Assembly: GCA_028829895.1 (NCBI GenBank)
Contig: CM054181.1
Coordinates: 105,845,860-105,909,859 of the forward strand
Direction: 5' to 3'
Length of the DNA: 64,000 bases
From: Sinotaia quadrata
Taxonomy: Eukaryota > Mollusca > Gastropoda > Architaenioglossa > Viviparidae
Shown here: one piece after another, positions 45,191 to 57,330 of the stretch
Position numbering within the stretch: position 1 is the stretch's first letter
Layout of the letters: each line of letters begins with the position of its first letter
Made by a program: the position numbers and the translations under genes
The notes under the pieces: model-generated
What the model saw: the letters and a program-made list of their open reading frames with translations, nothing else
Database searches by the model: none
Told to the model about the DNA's origin: nothing

Positions 45191-45366
45191 ATTAGTCTTC
45201 AGCTGTCAGAAGCCAATAGTTCTGATTGGGTGTCAATTGGATTTGATTTGACACAGACGCAAATGAGATCAAACATAGGAATGGAACGGGATTGATCATG
45301 AAGTGAAACTCTGTGGTTAAGCAGCAAAACTATGTCAAAATGCCTGTGTTCATTTATATATCCCTT

Positions 45367-45392
<26 letters not shown>
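45367..45392. repeat. (TG)n microsatellite
   Basis: About 26 bp of TG. Confidence 0.93.
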
Positions 45393-45397
<5 letters not shown>

Positions 45398-45479
45398 GAC
45401 AGACAGAACGTTTGGCGTGTGGATGTTTTTAAAAAATTAAAATTTACTACAAGCTATGCCCATGTAATAGAACGAGTTA

Positions 45480-47050
45480 CAGCTTGGTATTAACTGGTCA
45501 ATATATAACTTTGTTTTTAAGTTTTGGTATTAACTGGTCAATATATAACTTTGTTTTTAAGTTTTGGTATTAACTGGTCAATATATAACTTTGTTTTTAA
45601 GTTTCAGTATTAACTGGTCAACATATAACCTTGCTTTTAAGCTTTGATGTTAAGTGGTCAACATATAACGTTGTTAGTAAGCTTTCGTGTTAACTAGTCA
45701 ACGTATAGCTTTGTTTTTAAGTTTTGATGTTAACTAGCCCCTATGTATTCTAGCTTTTAAGCTTTAATTTTAACTGGTCAGCATGTAGTCTTGTTTAAGT
45801 TTTGATGTTAACTCTTCAGTGTGTATCCGTACTTTAAAACTTTGTCGTTAACTGGTCAGCATTTAGCTTTGTTTTTAACTGGTCAGTATGTAGTCTTGCT
45901 TTTCAACTTTAGGGTTTACTAGGTTGGTTTTGAAAGAAAGTTTGATTTGAACCTAACAATTTAATAATACCTTGACTTTAAAATTTGAGATTAATATGAT
46001 TATGACGATATAAAATTGCTTTAAACTTTGGTGTTAACTGTATAAAACAGTATAAAAACGTGTTTTGAAACGTTGGTGTTCATGGTCTGTATAAAGACTT
46101 GTTTTGAAACGTTGGTGTTAATTGCTCGTATGAAGACTTGTTTTTAATCGATGGTGTTAACTGCTCAGTATGAAGATTTGTTCTTAAGCGATGGTGTTAA
46201 CTGCTCAGTATGAAGACTTGTTCTTAAGCGATGGTGTTAACTGCTCAGTATAAAGACTTGATTTAAACTGTGGTGTTAACTGTTCAATATAAAGATTTGT
46301 TTGTAGACTGTAGGGTTAAATGCATTATGACATTGCTTTGCTTACAAACTTTAAAGTTAATGTAGATAGGACATAAAATTGTTTTCAAAGGTTGTGATTG
46401 ATTTGGTCAGGCTACTGCTTTGTGTCCAACTTGGCTTGACTAGTCGGAATATAGTATTTTATTAGCGTTTTACATTAACCAATCAGAATATAGTATTGTT
46501 GTCAATGTTTTAGATTAACTAGTCAGAATATAGTATTGTTGTCAATGTTTTAGATTAACCAATCAGAATATAGTATTGTTGTCAATGTTTTAGATTAACT
46601 AGTCAGAATATAGTATTTCTGTGAACGTTTTGTATTGATTCGTCTGAAATTAAAATTGTTGTCAACGTTTAGGAGGATTGACTGGTGAGAAGACAGCATT
46701 CGTGTAAAAGTTTTGAATTGACCGGTCAAAATATAGCGGTTTTTTGTTTTTTTGTTAACATTTTCAAGTGATTGGTCAGACTATAGCATTTTTGCCAACG
46801 TTTTTAGTTGCCTCGTCAGAATGTAACATTTGTTGTCAACTTTTTGAATTGGCTGGAAAGAATATTGCATTGTCAACGGTTTCTTTTTTAAATGATCAAC
46901 TGATCAGAGTATAACATTTTGAATTGGCTGGAAAGAATATTGCATTGTCAACGTTTTTTTTTTACTTGGCTGGTTAGAATAAAGCATTCTAGTTAATGCT
47001 TTAGGATTGACTGATCAAATTATAGCATTGCTGGAAAATCTTTGGGTTAG
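45480..47050. repeat. large satellite-like array of 40-bp units, three subfamilies
   Basis: A core of TTAACTGGTCA-TATA...TTGTTTTTAAG recurs with a 40-bp step. Left block: exact 40-bp steps at 45491, 45531, 45571, 45611. Middle block (about 46010-46330): TTAACTGCTCAGTATGAAGA at 46157, 46197. Right block (about 46430-46620): TTAACTAGTCAGAATATAG at 46515, 46555. Decayed copies extend to about 47050. This makes close to 39 units in all. Confidence 0.92.
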
Positions 47051-47284
47051 CCTTCAAATGATCAGGACACAATCTTGACATTATTTGTTTGGAATGAGTT
47101 ATTAGTATTGTTATCAAACTTTTTAACTGAATGGCCCGAACTTAAGAAGATATCATGGTTTGTGTATGTGATAAATACTTATTGCTTATTTTAAAAAAAG
47201 GGTGCTCGTTATGTCTTTTATGCATATTGTTTTGCTTCTTTCCTTTTTCAACCTTTTGTTGCTTGAAGTGGAGGAAGGAAGGAG

Positions 47285-47309
47285 GCGCGCGCGCGTGTGT
47301 GTGTGTGTG
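47285..47309. repeat. (CG)n-(TG)n microsatellite
   Basis: GCGCGCGCGC passes into GTGTGTGTGTGT. Confidence 0.92.
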
Positions 47310-47399
47310 AATGAGAGAGAGGAGAAAAAGAGCGAGAAAGGAGATGTGTTTGTTGGCGGCGTAAGTGTGACATTAAAGTTGTTAATATAATTAAGCAAT

Positions 47400-48110
47400 A
47401 AATTGTCCGTGTGCATCTTGTTGCAGTATTTATTGCTGTAACTGTGACATTACTGTTGTGAATGTAATTAGTTAATAATTTGTCCTTGCGTGAGTTGCTG
47501 CAATTTTTTTTTTAATACTATTGTAGATGTCCAGCTGTCGATGAAGCATTTTATTTATTTATTTATTTTTTAATCTGCTTCATTGCCTTAGACGGATTGA
47601 AAGAGTTATTGCCCCTGTTAAAAAATTCTTGCACACTTGTGCACATTTATTTCTTTTAATTTTATTTTTATTACAATTAATCACTGCTGATACAACAGCT
47701 AACATGTATAAATATGTATAAAATTGTAAAAAGATAATGAAATGGAAAGCTATATTTAATCAATCCAATTTTTGTTCTTTGTCTCAGCCTACGGGTGTGC
47801 AGAGTTCTAGCCATCAATTTGTTTTGACCGATCAAAGTTGTGGATATGTATCATTTCCCTTTTAGCTTCCAGCACAATAACGTAGGCACTTGAATGAAGT
47901 GCCTCAAATTGGAACACTTACTGATGTGCATTTAATATGACGTACTGTTGATGGTTTATTATCTGGTTATGAAATAAAATTATAAGATTTATCAAATAAA
48001 GGAAAACAGTCTGATAATGTTCTCGCATTGAAAGATAGTATATACGTCACAAAGGAAACCTCAACTAACGCGATGCAAAGATTGCTGCAACTAATGAGAT
48101 CACTATTCTA
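47400..48110. other. upstream flank, no gene seen
   Basis: AT-rich unique DNA with an (ATTT)n run at about 47552-47573. Confidence 0.5.
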
Positions 48111-48112
48111 AA

Positions 48113-48117
48113 GTGTG

Positions 48118-48173
<56 letters not shown>

Positions 48174-48200
48174 TGCGTGCGTGCGTGCGTGTGTGTGTGT
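48113..48200. repeat. (GT)n microsatellite with GTGC interruptions
   Basis: About 88 bp of GT-type repeats including a (GTGC)n segment. Confidence 0.96.
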
Positions 48201-48537
48201 ATTGGGGGAGAAGGAGATGGTTTATTAAGTTTGGAGTTAAACTTTGCGTTTAGCATTGTATGGTGAAACCAGAATCTTGCCAAAGTCTACAGGCTGCTCA
48301 ATCAGTCCACTTAGACGTGTAACTTTTCCCAATGGAGTGAAAGAAAGGCCCGGTTGTGAACAAAAGTCGGCAATGTTCACTTTAAGTGTCGAAAGTCAAG
48401 AGCGTTCAGTGTGTCACTTGAAGATGCTGATAGTAGGGTGTAGGAGAGGCGTGTTGTTAGATTTAATCAAGTGGTTTGTCAGTGATAATACGGGTTGTTT
48501 TAGTCCAACAAAGGCGATTAACGGGGTTTGTATTCAC

Positions 48538-48930
48538 ACTTCTTTCTTTCTTTCTTTCTCAGTTCTCCTTTCTTTATTTCATTTTTTCTTTCCGTTCATT
48601 TTCTTTTCATCCTACATTTTTCGTTTCATATAATCTTTCTTTTTCCTTCCATTCAACTGTCTTTTTCTCTTCTTTCTTACTCCTGTCATCCTACCATTAT
48701 TTTATTTATCCACAAATCTTTCTTTCGTTGATTTTTTTTACTTTCATTCCATTCTCTTTAATATTTTTTCTTTTTACATCTTTCCTATTACCTTTCTTTT
48801 TTTCGTCTGTTTTCACCGTCTTTCTGTCTACTTCTTCCTTCTTTTCTGTCCCGTGTTCTTCCTAAATATTTTCTTTCACGCTTTCTCATTTTTCTATTTA
48901 CTATCTCTCTTTTTTTTTCTCTTTGAATCT
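48538..48930. repeat. polypyrimidine tract on the plus strand
   Basis: About 390 bp made largely of TTTC, TTCT and CTTT blocks, with few purines. All long frames through it are Phe/Ser/Leu-rich artefacts. Confidence 0.88.
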
Positions 48931-48959
48931 TTATCATGTAGCGTGTTGTTTTCTTTCTT

Positions 48960-50070
48960 TGATACAAAATCATTGAAAAGCGAAATTAAGCGGCACAAGA
49001 GAACATCTAAGAGTAACATAAAACTAATCCGTGTTCCCGTTTTAACAGGCAACAGTTTTCAACTATCCCAGAGAAAGGCCGAATTTAACCAGACATGCTG
49101 ATTAGTTAACTCATTGTAAACCTACAAAAGAACAATATGGCTGCCTCTAACACTATCTCTCTCTCTGCCAGACAAGCAGATATTAGTGTCTGGATACCGT
49201 TGTCTTTGATAACGAGGTTGCCAAAACTTCCAATTGTCTACGATGGATTTGTCTTCAGAAGACAAGTACGTTTACTGATAATCATGTTACCCTACTCACC
49301 ACACCTACTCTTTTACCATCAGCAAACAAAAAATAAAACAAGGTCCGAATATTTCTTCTTATAGAAATTTTTGGGATTTTATGTTTTTTTATGTTTCCGG
49401 TTTTGTACGCATCTGGAGTATTTCAACTTACAAATTATTATGCTGTTTGCTGCGAAAAAACTGGGTTTAATTAACTGCTCATTCTACTGTAAGGGTATGA
49501 CGGGGCGTGTTTGTCCTCTATGTTCAACACGCTTTTGATGACATGACATGACGTTTATTGTCAGTATGTGTAAAAAGGAGTGTGGCGTGGCAAGTTTTTT
49601 TCTCAGTGCATCTATGGTGTGACGTGTCGTGACATGACATTTTTATCCTTCGCACTCGGACGTGTAAAGAGACATGTGTATCATGCTTAGCATTAGTATA
49701 ATTTAGACATGACACACTTATTGTATGCCGTGACATACCTATTAGGCTCGGTATGCACGTGGTATAACATGACATACCTATCAGTATTTGGTGTGAATTT
49801 TTTTTTTTTTTTTTATCAGTCTTAGTGTGCGCATGGTGTATCGTATTGTTATCAGTCTTGTTATGCACATAATATGAGTGTTGCTATAGTCTCTGTATGC
49901 AAATTGTACAACGTGCTTTTGTCTGTCTTGGTCTGCACATTTTGTGATACAACATGCCAGTGCTCAAGGACACTATGCGAAAAGATCGCGCTTAAATTTG
50001 TTGCTTATCATTATAGAGTTTTTCAGTTTTTAGGGCCAACATTACAGGAGCTAGATTATAGTTTTGAAAT
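48960..50070. other. upstream flank, no gene seen
   Basis: Unique DNA with a loose family of TGACATGACA/CGTGACATACC-type motifs between 49540 and 49880 and a poly-T run near 49800. Confidence 0.45.
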
Positions 50071-50076
50071 AATCTG

Positions 50077-50097
50077 GCACGCACGCACACCCACCCA

Positions 50098-50144
<47 letters not shown>
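50077..50144. repeat. (GCAC)n-(CA)n compound microsatellite
   Basis: GCACGCACGCAC passes into uninterrupted CA. Confidence 0.95.
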
Positions 50145-50146
<2 letters not shown>

Positions 50147-50411
50147 GTCATGAATCGAAATGAAGGGAGGTTACTTTCATGCCGTTTGCCGGACAGTAAT
50201 GTCGAAGAGCCACCTAGAGTTGGAAATATAATCATAATTAAATTTATTTCAAGCATTCCGCGTTCGCCGAAACTTTCATCGTGGTGGTTTACTATAATGG
50301 CTCTCCATTTTATTGTATTTCACTGCCATTCGGGTGCAAAGTCGATAATATAAGGCAAATCAGATTTAAACACAACAAAACGTAGAAACAAAATGCTGAA
50401 TATAATGTTAA

Positions 50412-50562
50412 GCTTTCTGCTCATTATGATTAACTTTCACTTTCTGCTCATTATGACTTTCACTTTCTGCTCATTATGACTCTCACATTCTGCTCATTAT
50501 GACTCTCACTTTCTGCTCATTATGACTCTCACTTTCTGCTCATTATGATAAACTTCCACTTT
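50412..50562. repeat. minisatellite, about six units of 23 bp
   Basis: CTTTCTGCTCATTATGACTC recurs, with slightly longer first and last units carrying TAACTT/AAACTT. Confidence 0.93.
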
Positions 50563-51435
50563 CTGCCAAATGGTAGTTAATAGTATACAATAAAATATTT
50601 CTCATTCCCACAAAATGACGCATTTGGATGTTATTTCCCTTGTTGATATACTTCGAGAAAAGCCCCAGTGTTAAATATACTAACAGTGAAAACGACTGGA
50701 ACAGTAAGTTTCAATGACTGATGTTACAAATGCATGACATCAGTAGAATAAATTAAACGCTAATTTCACCGAATGAACCCACCACAAGGCAAAGCTTTCA
50801 GAAAAGAAAGAAAAAGGAAACGAAATAAATAAACTCAATAACTCTGAGAAGAAGAAATTGCGACAATGAAAATAATTGTTTAGCATTTTATTGTTTACAT
50901 TTACAGAACAGTATAACGACTGACCAACTCCAACACAGTCAAGTGGAGACAAATAGTTGAGGGGGAGGGGGAAATGTGCTTTTGATTATAAAAAAATATA
51001 TATTCATGACGCCGATACAGACCAAAGTCGTAATTAGAACAATGCTCTAGCAGGCCGTGATAATATCTTACAAATCATAAGAAACCAACAATCTTTTGTA
51101 GACCTCTAGACAAAGATTCACTTTAGAGCTGTGCCAAAATCGGTTTGATTAATGATCGATTCTTTCCTCTCAAATGTCTTTCGGTACATATATATTTCCC
51201 ACCCACCCCCACCCCATGCTATCGTTGACTTCTTACTTTTCCCTTTTAAAACACCATCACCCACCACCCGGCCCCAACATGAGTTGGTCTTAATTGGAGA
51301 GATGGTAATTTTAGTTTAACTGTTTTTCTATTTTTTCTTAACTATTTTGTTTTCAGTTTCCCTAAACTTCAAATGACTATGAAATCAAAGTAGGGATATC
51401 AAATTCCTTTGCATCTAGAAATCATTACAGTCCCT

Positions 51436-51437
<2 letters not shown>

Positions 51438-51508
<71 letters not shown>
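51438..51508. repeat. (CA)n microsatellite, about 35 units
   Basis: About 71 bp of uninterrupted CA, the longest pure dinucleotide run in the window. Confidence 0.98.
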
Positions 51509-51509
<1 letters not shown>

Positions 51510-51829
51510 CCGAATGTCCTGTTATTTACTCGGATTAACTAGCACTGCACGTTTAATTAGCAACCCTAAAATTAGGAACTGACATTGATTATATTTGGAT
51601 TTGGAAGTGTGAACGAGTCGCTTATATATTTCTGCGGACGAAAATTAAAAAAAAAAAAAGCGAACATACCCGCCGAATTTTACATGCATGTAACAGAAAG
51701 AAAGAAAGGAGGATGGGGAAATAGAGGGAAAGAAATAAAGACTTGAGCGAAGAAGACAAGAACGAAGGAAAGACTTGAGCGCCCAGTGGATGCGGTGGGC
51801 AATAAGTAGCTCTAGAAACAATGCAACAT

Positions 51830-52330
51830 GCGCGGTCTGAGGTTAGGGCGTATGGGCTGAACTGACAGGAGAGGGAGGAGAAATCCGGGAAGAGTGATGT
51901 GATGCGATTGGTGTATGAAGCGAGCAGGTAAGCTGTCTGCTTTTCTTCCTCGCGCGCGAAGGGCCAAAGATAGTGACTTGCAATCGTCGCCGCGCGCAGC
52001 TCTGAGCACGCGCACTAGCGAGCGATCCTGTATGTCTCAGTTCCGCTTTGTAAGAAATCTGTCCCGAAACAAATAAATTAAAAACAAACGATCAACTAAA
52101 CAGCACACACACGCACAAAAAAAAAAATTAAAAAATAAGACCCAGTGTAATCGTTGCCCCTTTTCAAATAAGTCTACTAAGACTTTTTGCACTAGCGACC
52201 CTCTGCATATTAAACAAAGATCGCTTACCGTATTGTTATCATATGCCGAGTGCATTCCTTTGCACTCAGAATACAAAACTTTGCTCTGCGGAGTGCTAAG
52301 CACTACACGTGCTAATGTTCTGAATTACTG
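51830..52330. promoter_or_regulatory. distal CpG-rich patch about 10 kb upstream of spalt exon 1
   Basis: Positions 51950-52030 are CpG-dense (CTCGCGCGCGAAGGGCC, CGTCGCCGCGCGCAGC, GCACGCGCACTAGCGAGCG). Splice-donor-like GCAG|GTAAGC on the plus strand near 51927 and TACG|GTAAGC on the minus strand near 52229 lie beside it. It could be an alternative first exon of the spalt gene or the promoter of a non-coding transcript. No coding frame of note was seen. Confidence 0.25.
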
Positions 52331-53160
52331 AGAGCTTAATGTATTACTTACTACTTCAGTACTCGGTGTCGCAAGGAGTAGCTGGATTTCGCGTATATGA
52401 GAGTTGCGGGTCGTAATGAGGTCACTGGGTGAACTGCAGGCCAGCAATTTATAAGCTGTAGGAATTATAGTTTCAAATGTATATTTAACCATTTATATCA
52501 CTGTTGGGGGTATATTAAATATTCTAAAACCTTTTAACAATAGAATCATACATGAAGGTGAGAGGTCGCCAAGTTTTAGGTGCATCTCTTCAAACTCCTT
52601 TCAGAGTTTAGTGGGACGAATTTAGTAGCAGAGAAATTGCATAGCCACGGGTGTCTTAGCTATTTGTGAAAGCTTAGTTCTAATTACCCCCCCCTTCCCC
52701 AGTAAGTATCATTATTCTTTTTACACCCATCTTGTTTATTTATGAGCGTGTTATGAAATACTTCTTGTAATAATTTTGTAATCACTCTGTTTCTTTGCAT
52801 TACATGTGCTAAGGCTTGTTGTTGCTATTTTTAAAATAAAACTTTAGCATTAGTAAAATCATGTTCATTGCATGTCATCGAAGGTGAAAAGATTAAATTA
52901 AAATAACAATAAATCAACGCCACATCTGAGGACTTTTCATTAATCTGAATTTTCGGGGTTATCATAGTCAATGTGATATATATATCGACAATATGAAAGA
53001 ATTACTTTTTAAGTATTTTAATTTCTGGTAGGCTTAGAACTTTGTCCACTCTAAACTTATTACATATTATTATTATATATTACACGTCATTTCTTTATAA
53101 ACTCTTTTAGTTTCGTTTATCTTGTTTTTTGTCCCACTGTCCCAGAATGCCTGACAGGCG
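52331..53160. other. upstream flank, no gene seen
   Basis: AT-rich unique DNA. No frame or RNA element recognised. Confidence 0.5.
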
Positions 53161-53165
53161 GCGTG

Positions 53166-53188
53166 TTACGTCATCAGTGATGACGTCA
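53166..53188. promoter_or_regulatory. paired CRE-like palindrome
   Basis: TTACGTCA (53166-53173) and a perfect TGACGTCA (53181-53188) lie within a 9+1+9 inverted repeat (arms 53168-53176 and 53178-53186). TGACGTCA is the consensus for CREB/ATF bZIP factors. It is about 11 kb upstream of the spalt start. Function is inferred only. Confidence 0.3.
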
Positions 53189-53486
53189 AATAGACAGGTT
53201 TCTTTTAGAGGGTTTCCCCCCTAATAGGACCTAAAAATAGCCACACTTATAAGCTAAGTGAAGCAACAACTAGATAAATTCCACTAGCTTCGGAGACTCG
53301 TGGTTCAAATTAAACGTATGGGTTTAATATTCTTTTTCCCTTTCTCTCTTTATTTAGATGGAAGCGTAAGTCAGTTTAAATGTTTGAAAGTAAGAATTAA
53401 TATTAAAATCATTAGAAACCACTTTTCCCCTTTCTGGCGAAATTGCATTTAACGCTCTTCGTTAAATAGATAAAATCATTTAACGC

Positions 53487-53627
53487 ACAAATATACATAG
53501 TCAAGCTCCGTGTGAAATACTTCTATACTCCTCTGCTGGTTTCCCTGGTTTACAAATATACATAGTTAAGCTTCGTGTGAGCTACTTCTGTACTCCTCTG
53601 CTGGTTGTCACTGGTTTACAAATATAG
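53487..53627. repeat. tandem duplication of 65 bp
   Basis: ACAAATATACATAGTCAAGC...TACTCCTCTGCTGGTT at 53487 is repeated from 53552, with a partial third start at 53617. Confidence 0.93.
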
Positions 53628-54253
53628 TTTGTGTGCTAAAGGATTATAACAGATATTTAATGCTGCGGCTGTTCCTGATATAGGAAGAAATCTCTATATC
53701 CAATTTATTCAGCAGCCCAAATAAGCAAACAATTAAATAATTAATTCTTTTTTTTTTTTAAAGCTGAAGAAATAATAGTGATGTCCCTTGTCTAAGGAAT
53801 CGAAACATTGGCCAACAAAGTTTTATGGACAAATTTAGAACGTAGGAACGCAGCTTTAAAACAGAACTTTACCGATTATGTCCCGTTCTTTTATCAGTGA
53901 CTTTTTCACATCCTTTAAAAAATATTAAAAAAATAAAACACGTGTTTTAGATCATTAATCGAAACCTAGCCATTGCTGTAGATTTCATGCAGTCTATCAA
54001 ACATAATGACATGGTAGTAGATTTATAGCTTTTAATCGACTTCACAAACAAGTTTGCATCGTAACACTCTGTGGAAACGAATTCGCGAGGAGTTTGCAAT
54101 TGTCTTCTGGATATGAAAGACATTTGCCGTGAGTGAGTGCAGCAACAGTGGGACCGTTAGAGATGACCTCTTGCCGTTGATTCCTTCGAAGACGTCAAAT
54201 AACTACATCGCTTAAAGTGCATATATTTGCGTGCAAACGCCAATATGTGCGTC

Positions 54254-54279
54254 AGTGTGTGTGTGTGTGTGTGTGTGTG
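54254..54279. repeat. (GT)n microsatellite
   Basis: About 25 bp of GT. Confidence 0.93.
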
Positions 54280-54585
54280 CAAGAAAGAAATAAGAATCAG
54301 CGTACAATTACTAATCCACGTCTCTTTAAGCACATGTACCGTACTGGACCCCCTTTCCTCCCCCGCCCCCCCCCCACCTCCCCAATTCCTTGCGCCCTTG
54401 TTTAGATCATTTCCATTATAAAAGTGCAAGTTGTTCGTAACTCGTCATGACCACTAAGATCTTCATAGCTGTAAAACTATAAGTGATTTCAATTTAGTGC
54501 TTAGATACGCTATTCTACAGAGAAGCTGCGCATCTATTATAATTCTTTTGTCCAGTATAAACCAATTATACACAAATACGCGCGC

Positions 54586-54589
<4 letters not shown>

Positions 54590-54639
<50 letters not shown>

Positions 54640-54657
54640 AGAGAGAGACAGAGAGAG
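54590..54657. repeat. compound microsatellite (TG)n-(AG)n
   Basis: About 47 bp of TG, then a short GAGA tract, the same order as at 2908-3009. Confidence 0.96.
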
Positions 54658-54970
54658 GTAGTGAGAGAGTGATATAACAGCATTGCACTAATCTAACGAA
54701 AACATGCCCACGTGAGATCTCCTGAAGTCCTACTACAACAAGGGAGTGTCCGGCAACGCACTTATTTCTGACTACGATCTCAGAACGGTTAACCTCTCCC
54801 ATTCACCACCCCAGCCAGCCTCTTCGTGATGAAAAAGCAATGAATTACGACTAACTAATGAGTGAATGTGATTAGTGGAAAATGGAGGTGGAAAGCGAAA
54901 ATTAAGCCGTAGCTCTTTGCTTTATGCCACACTCCACTGCAGCTATTTTACCGTACCAGGCAAGCAAGTA

Positions 54971-54978
54971 CTTTTTCT

Positions 54979-55010
<32 letters not shown>

Positions 55011-55012
55011 TT
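54971..55012. repeat. (CT)n microsatellite
   Basis: CTTT-type lead-in followed by pure CT. Confidence 0.94.
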
Positions 55013-56720
55013 TTGTTAAGAGTCTGTCACACAGGCAGCAGAATCTGCAATAAGTACAGAATTATGCATACTCGCTTTCTTCGGGAGCATACAGTTTGTG
55101 GAATGATTTTCACAGTCGAAAAGGTACTCTCTGTTTTCTAAACGACACTCACACTTTTCCGGTATACTCAGTGTTTTCGGAATGGTAGTACTCAGTGTTT
55201 CAGGCATGGTGCCCAGTGTTTCCGGATGATTTGCACAGTGTTCTTTTAGATTGGGTTATTACATCTATTTCGATTTTTTAACTTTTAAGCAAGAGCAGAC
55301 AACTTTACTTCGTAAAATCAACTGCATAAACAAGGTACTTTAAAATTACCGGTTTACTTCACTGTAAACAAAGGTGTCTTAAATACTCTCCTTTAATTAC
55401 CAAATTCTCAGTGCACCAGAAACAATATTAGACGTCTAAACTAAAATGTTCTCACCAATAGTAAGAATGCTATATAAAGAGGCACACCTAGAAATTCTGC
55501 TGTAATGTCTACCATTCGATATAAAGAGGTGTGTCACAATATTGCTTTAATAACAATCATTAAAAATCTAAGAAAATAGTCTACAGAATGTATTGATTGA
55601 ATTACAATATATAGTTACTGCCTTAAAATCAATCATTCTATTTTAAGATAAATACCCAAAACAATGAACAACCAGGCGTCCCCCAAAGATGCTGTTAAAT
55701 GTAACTTATTATATAAAACATTTCTTTGTAAAATATTGATTTAAGTACAATGGAAGCAAATGTGTCGCAAATCCAAAAATGCTGCTTTAATATAAATCAC
55801 TCATTGTAAAGAAAGCATCTTAAAAATATTGATTTAAATGTAATGTAAATAAACATGTCTTAAATATGAGGATGACTTAATGAATTGTACTCTAAAAAAA
55901 AAGCAAACGAAGAGTGGTTCATAGTGACCATAAAGAAAGAGATACAGAAAATCATGTGTGTTTGGGGGGGGGGAATCATAGAAACTAGACAGATTGTACA
56001 AAGTCAGTGAGTAGATAAAGGTTTTTCCATTCTTTGAACAAAATTTTTTTTTTCTTTTCTTATTAGTAAAAATTGTTCGGCAGAAAATCCATTGATCTTT
56101 GATAGAATTAGCATCGTGTACATTCAGCCAGGTTTCCCTACCCTTAACCAAATGCCTTTTGTACTTTTTTCCTTGCAATTATACCTATATATATATTTCT
56201 TTTTTATTTCGAAAGAATAATACATGGGGTCGAGGTAATTTCGCCCCTTGTCTCCAAGCATAGCACTATGCAGCAAGATACATACATACAAACGTTTGTA
56301 TTGTGATACAAAAAATGAAACAGTGAAACGGATAAATACACGTGCGCATACCCGCAATAAACACAATCAAGGAAACACGGGTACGCTATTCTTTGCATAT
56401 ACCACACGGACATCATTCCTATCATCACCAAGAAAAGGAGTCCATTTTCACAAAGTGACCTCCCTTGGGATATATTTGTCTGTTTAGGAATATAGTAGCT
56501 TGTCGTCATGTCTACCAACGGCATCCCAAGTCTTTATCTATCGCCGTAGAGTCAGTTACGGCCAAGATCGTTGTTGATAAAACTCTTGTTGAGGAGGGAT
56601 ATGTTGGAATTCGCGATTGATGAAGGGGACGTTGTCTTTTCATCTTAAACAACGGCAAGCAACTTCCACGAATCTCAGCCCTCCTCTACGTCGTCCGGAC
56701 GTTAAACAGCTAGCGTGCCA
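55013..56720. other. upstream flank, no gene seen
   Basis: Unique DNA with loosely repeated CTCAGTGTTTTCGG/GGTATACTCAG motifs at 55150-55245 and repeated TTTAATA/ATAAAGAGG-type phrases at 55470-55860. No exon recognised. Confidence 0.45.
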
Positions 56721-56724
56721 ACAA

Positions 56725-57330
56725 ACTAAATCCAGCATACAGCAAAGGTGTCGACAAACTGTGGCCATCTTACAGATAGGGAGTCAACAAACTATAGACA
56801 GCCTACCGCTAGCGTGTCAACACAGTATAGCCAGGCTACAGCTAGCGTGTCAACAAAGTATAGACAGCCTACAGCTAGCGTGTCAACACAGTATAGCCAG
56901 CCTACAGCAAAGGTGTCAACAAAATGTAGCATCCTACAGATAGCGAGTCAAAACATATAGACATCCTATTGCTGGCGTGTCAACAAAGTATAGCCAGCCT
57001 ACCCTGGCGAGTCAAGAGACTAGTACCAGACTACTACATCTAACGTATCAGCAAACTGTAGTCAGCCTACGCCCTATAGCAAGGCTACGGCTATCGTATC
57101 AACTAACTGTAGCCAACTTACGGCTAGTGTATCAACAAACTGTAGCCAGCCTACAGCTAGCGAGTTAAGAGAATATATCTAGCCTATAGCTAGCATACCA
57201 ACTCTACAACTAGTGTATCAACAAACTATAGCCAGTCTACAGCTAGTGTGTCAACAAATTATAGCCAGCATACCACTTGCGTGTCAACAAACTATAACCA
57301 GCATTTGACTAGTGTGTAAATAAAATACAA
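56725..57330. repeat. 33-bp satellite array, subfamily A
   Basis: About 18 units built on GTGTCAACAAAGTATAGCC and AGCCTACAGCTAGC. The 33-bp period (3x11) keeps frames open, giving 11-residue peptide repeats that are not evidence of a gene. Confidence 0.94.

Noticed and set aside
48244..48865. Two 129-residue plus-strand frames rich in Phe and Ser
   Set aside because: Translation of the polypyrimidine tract.
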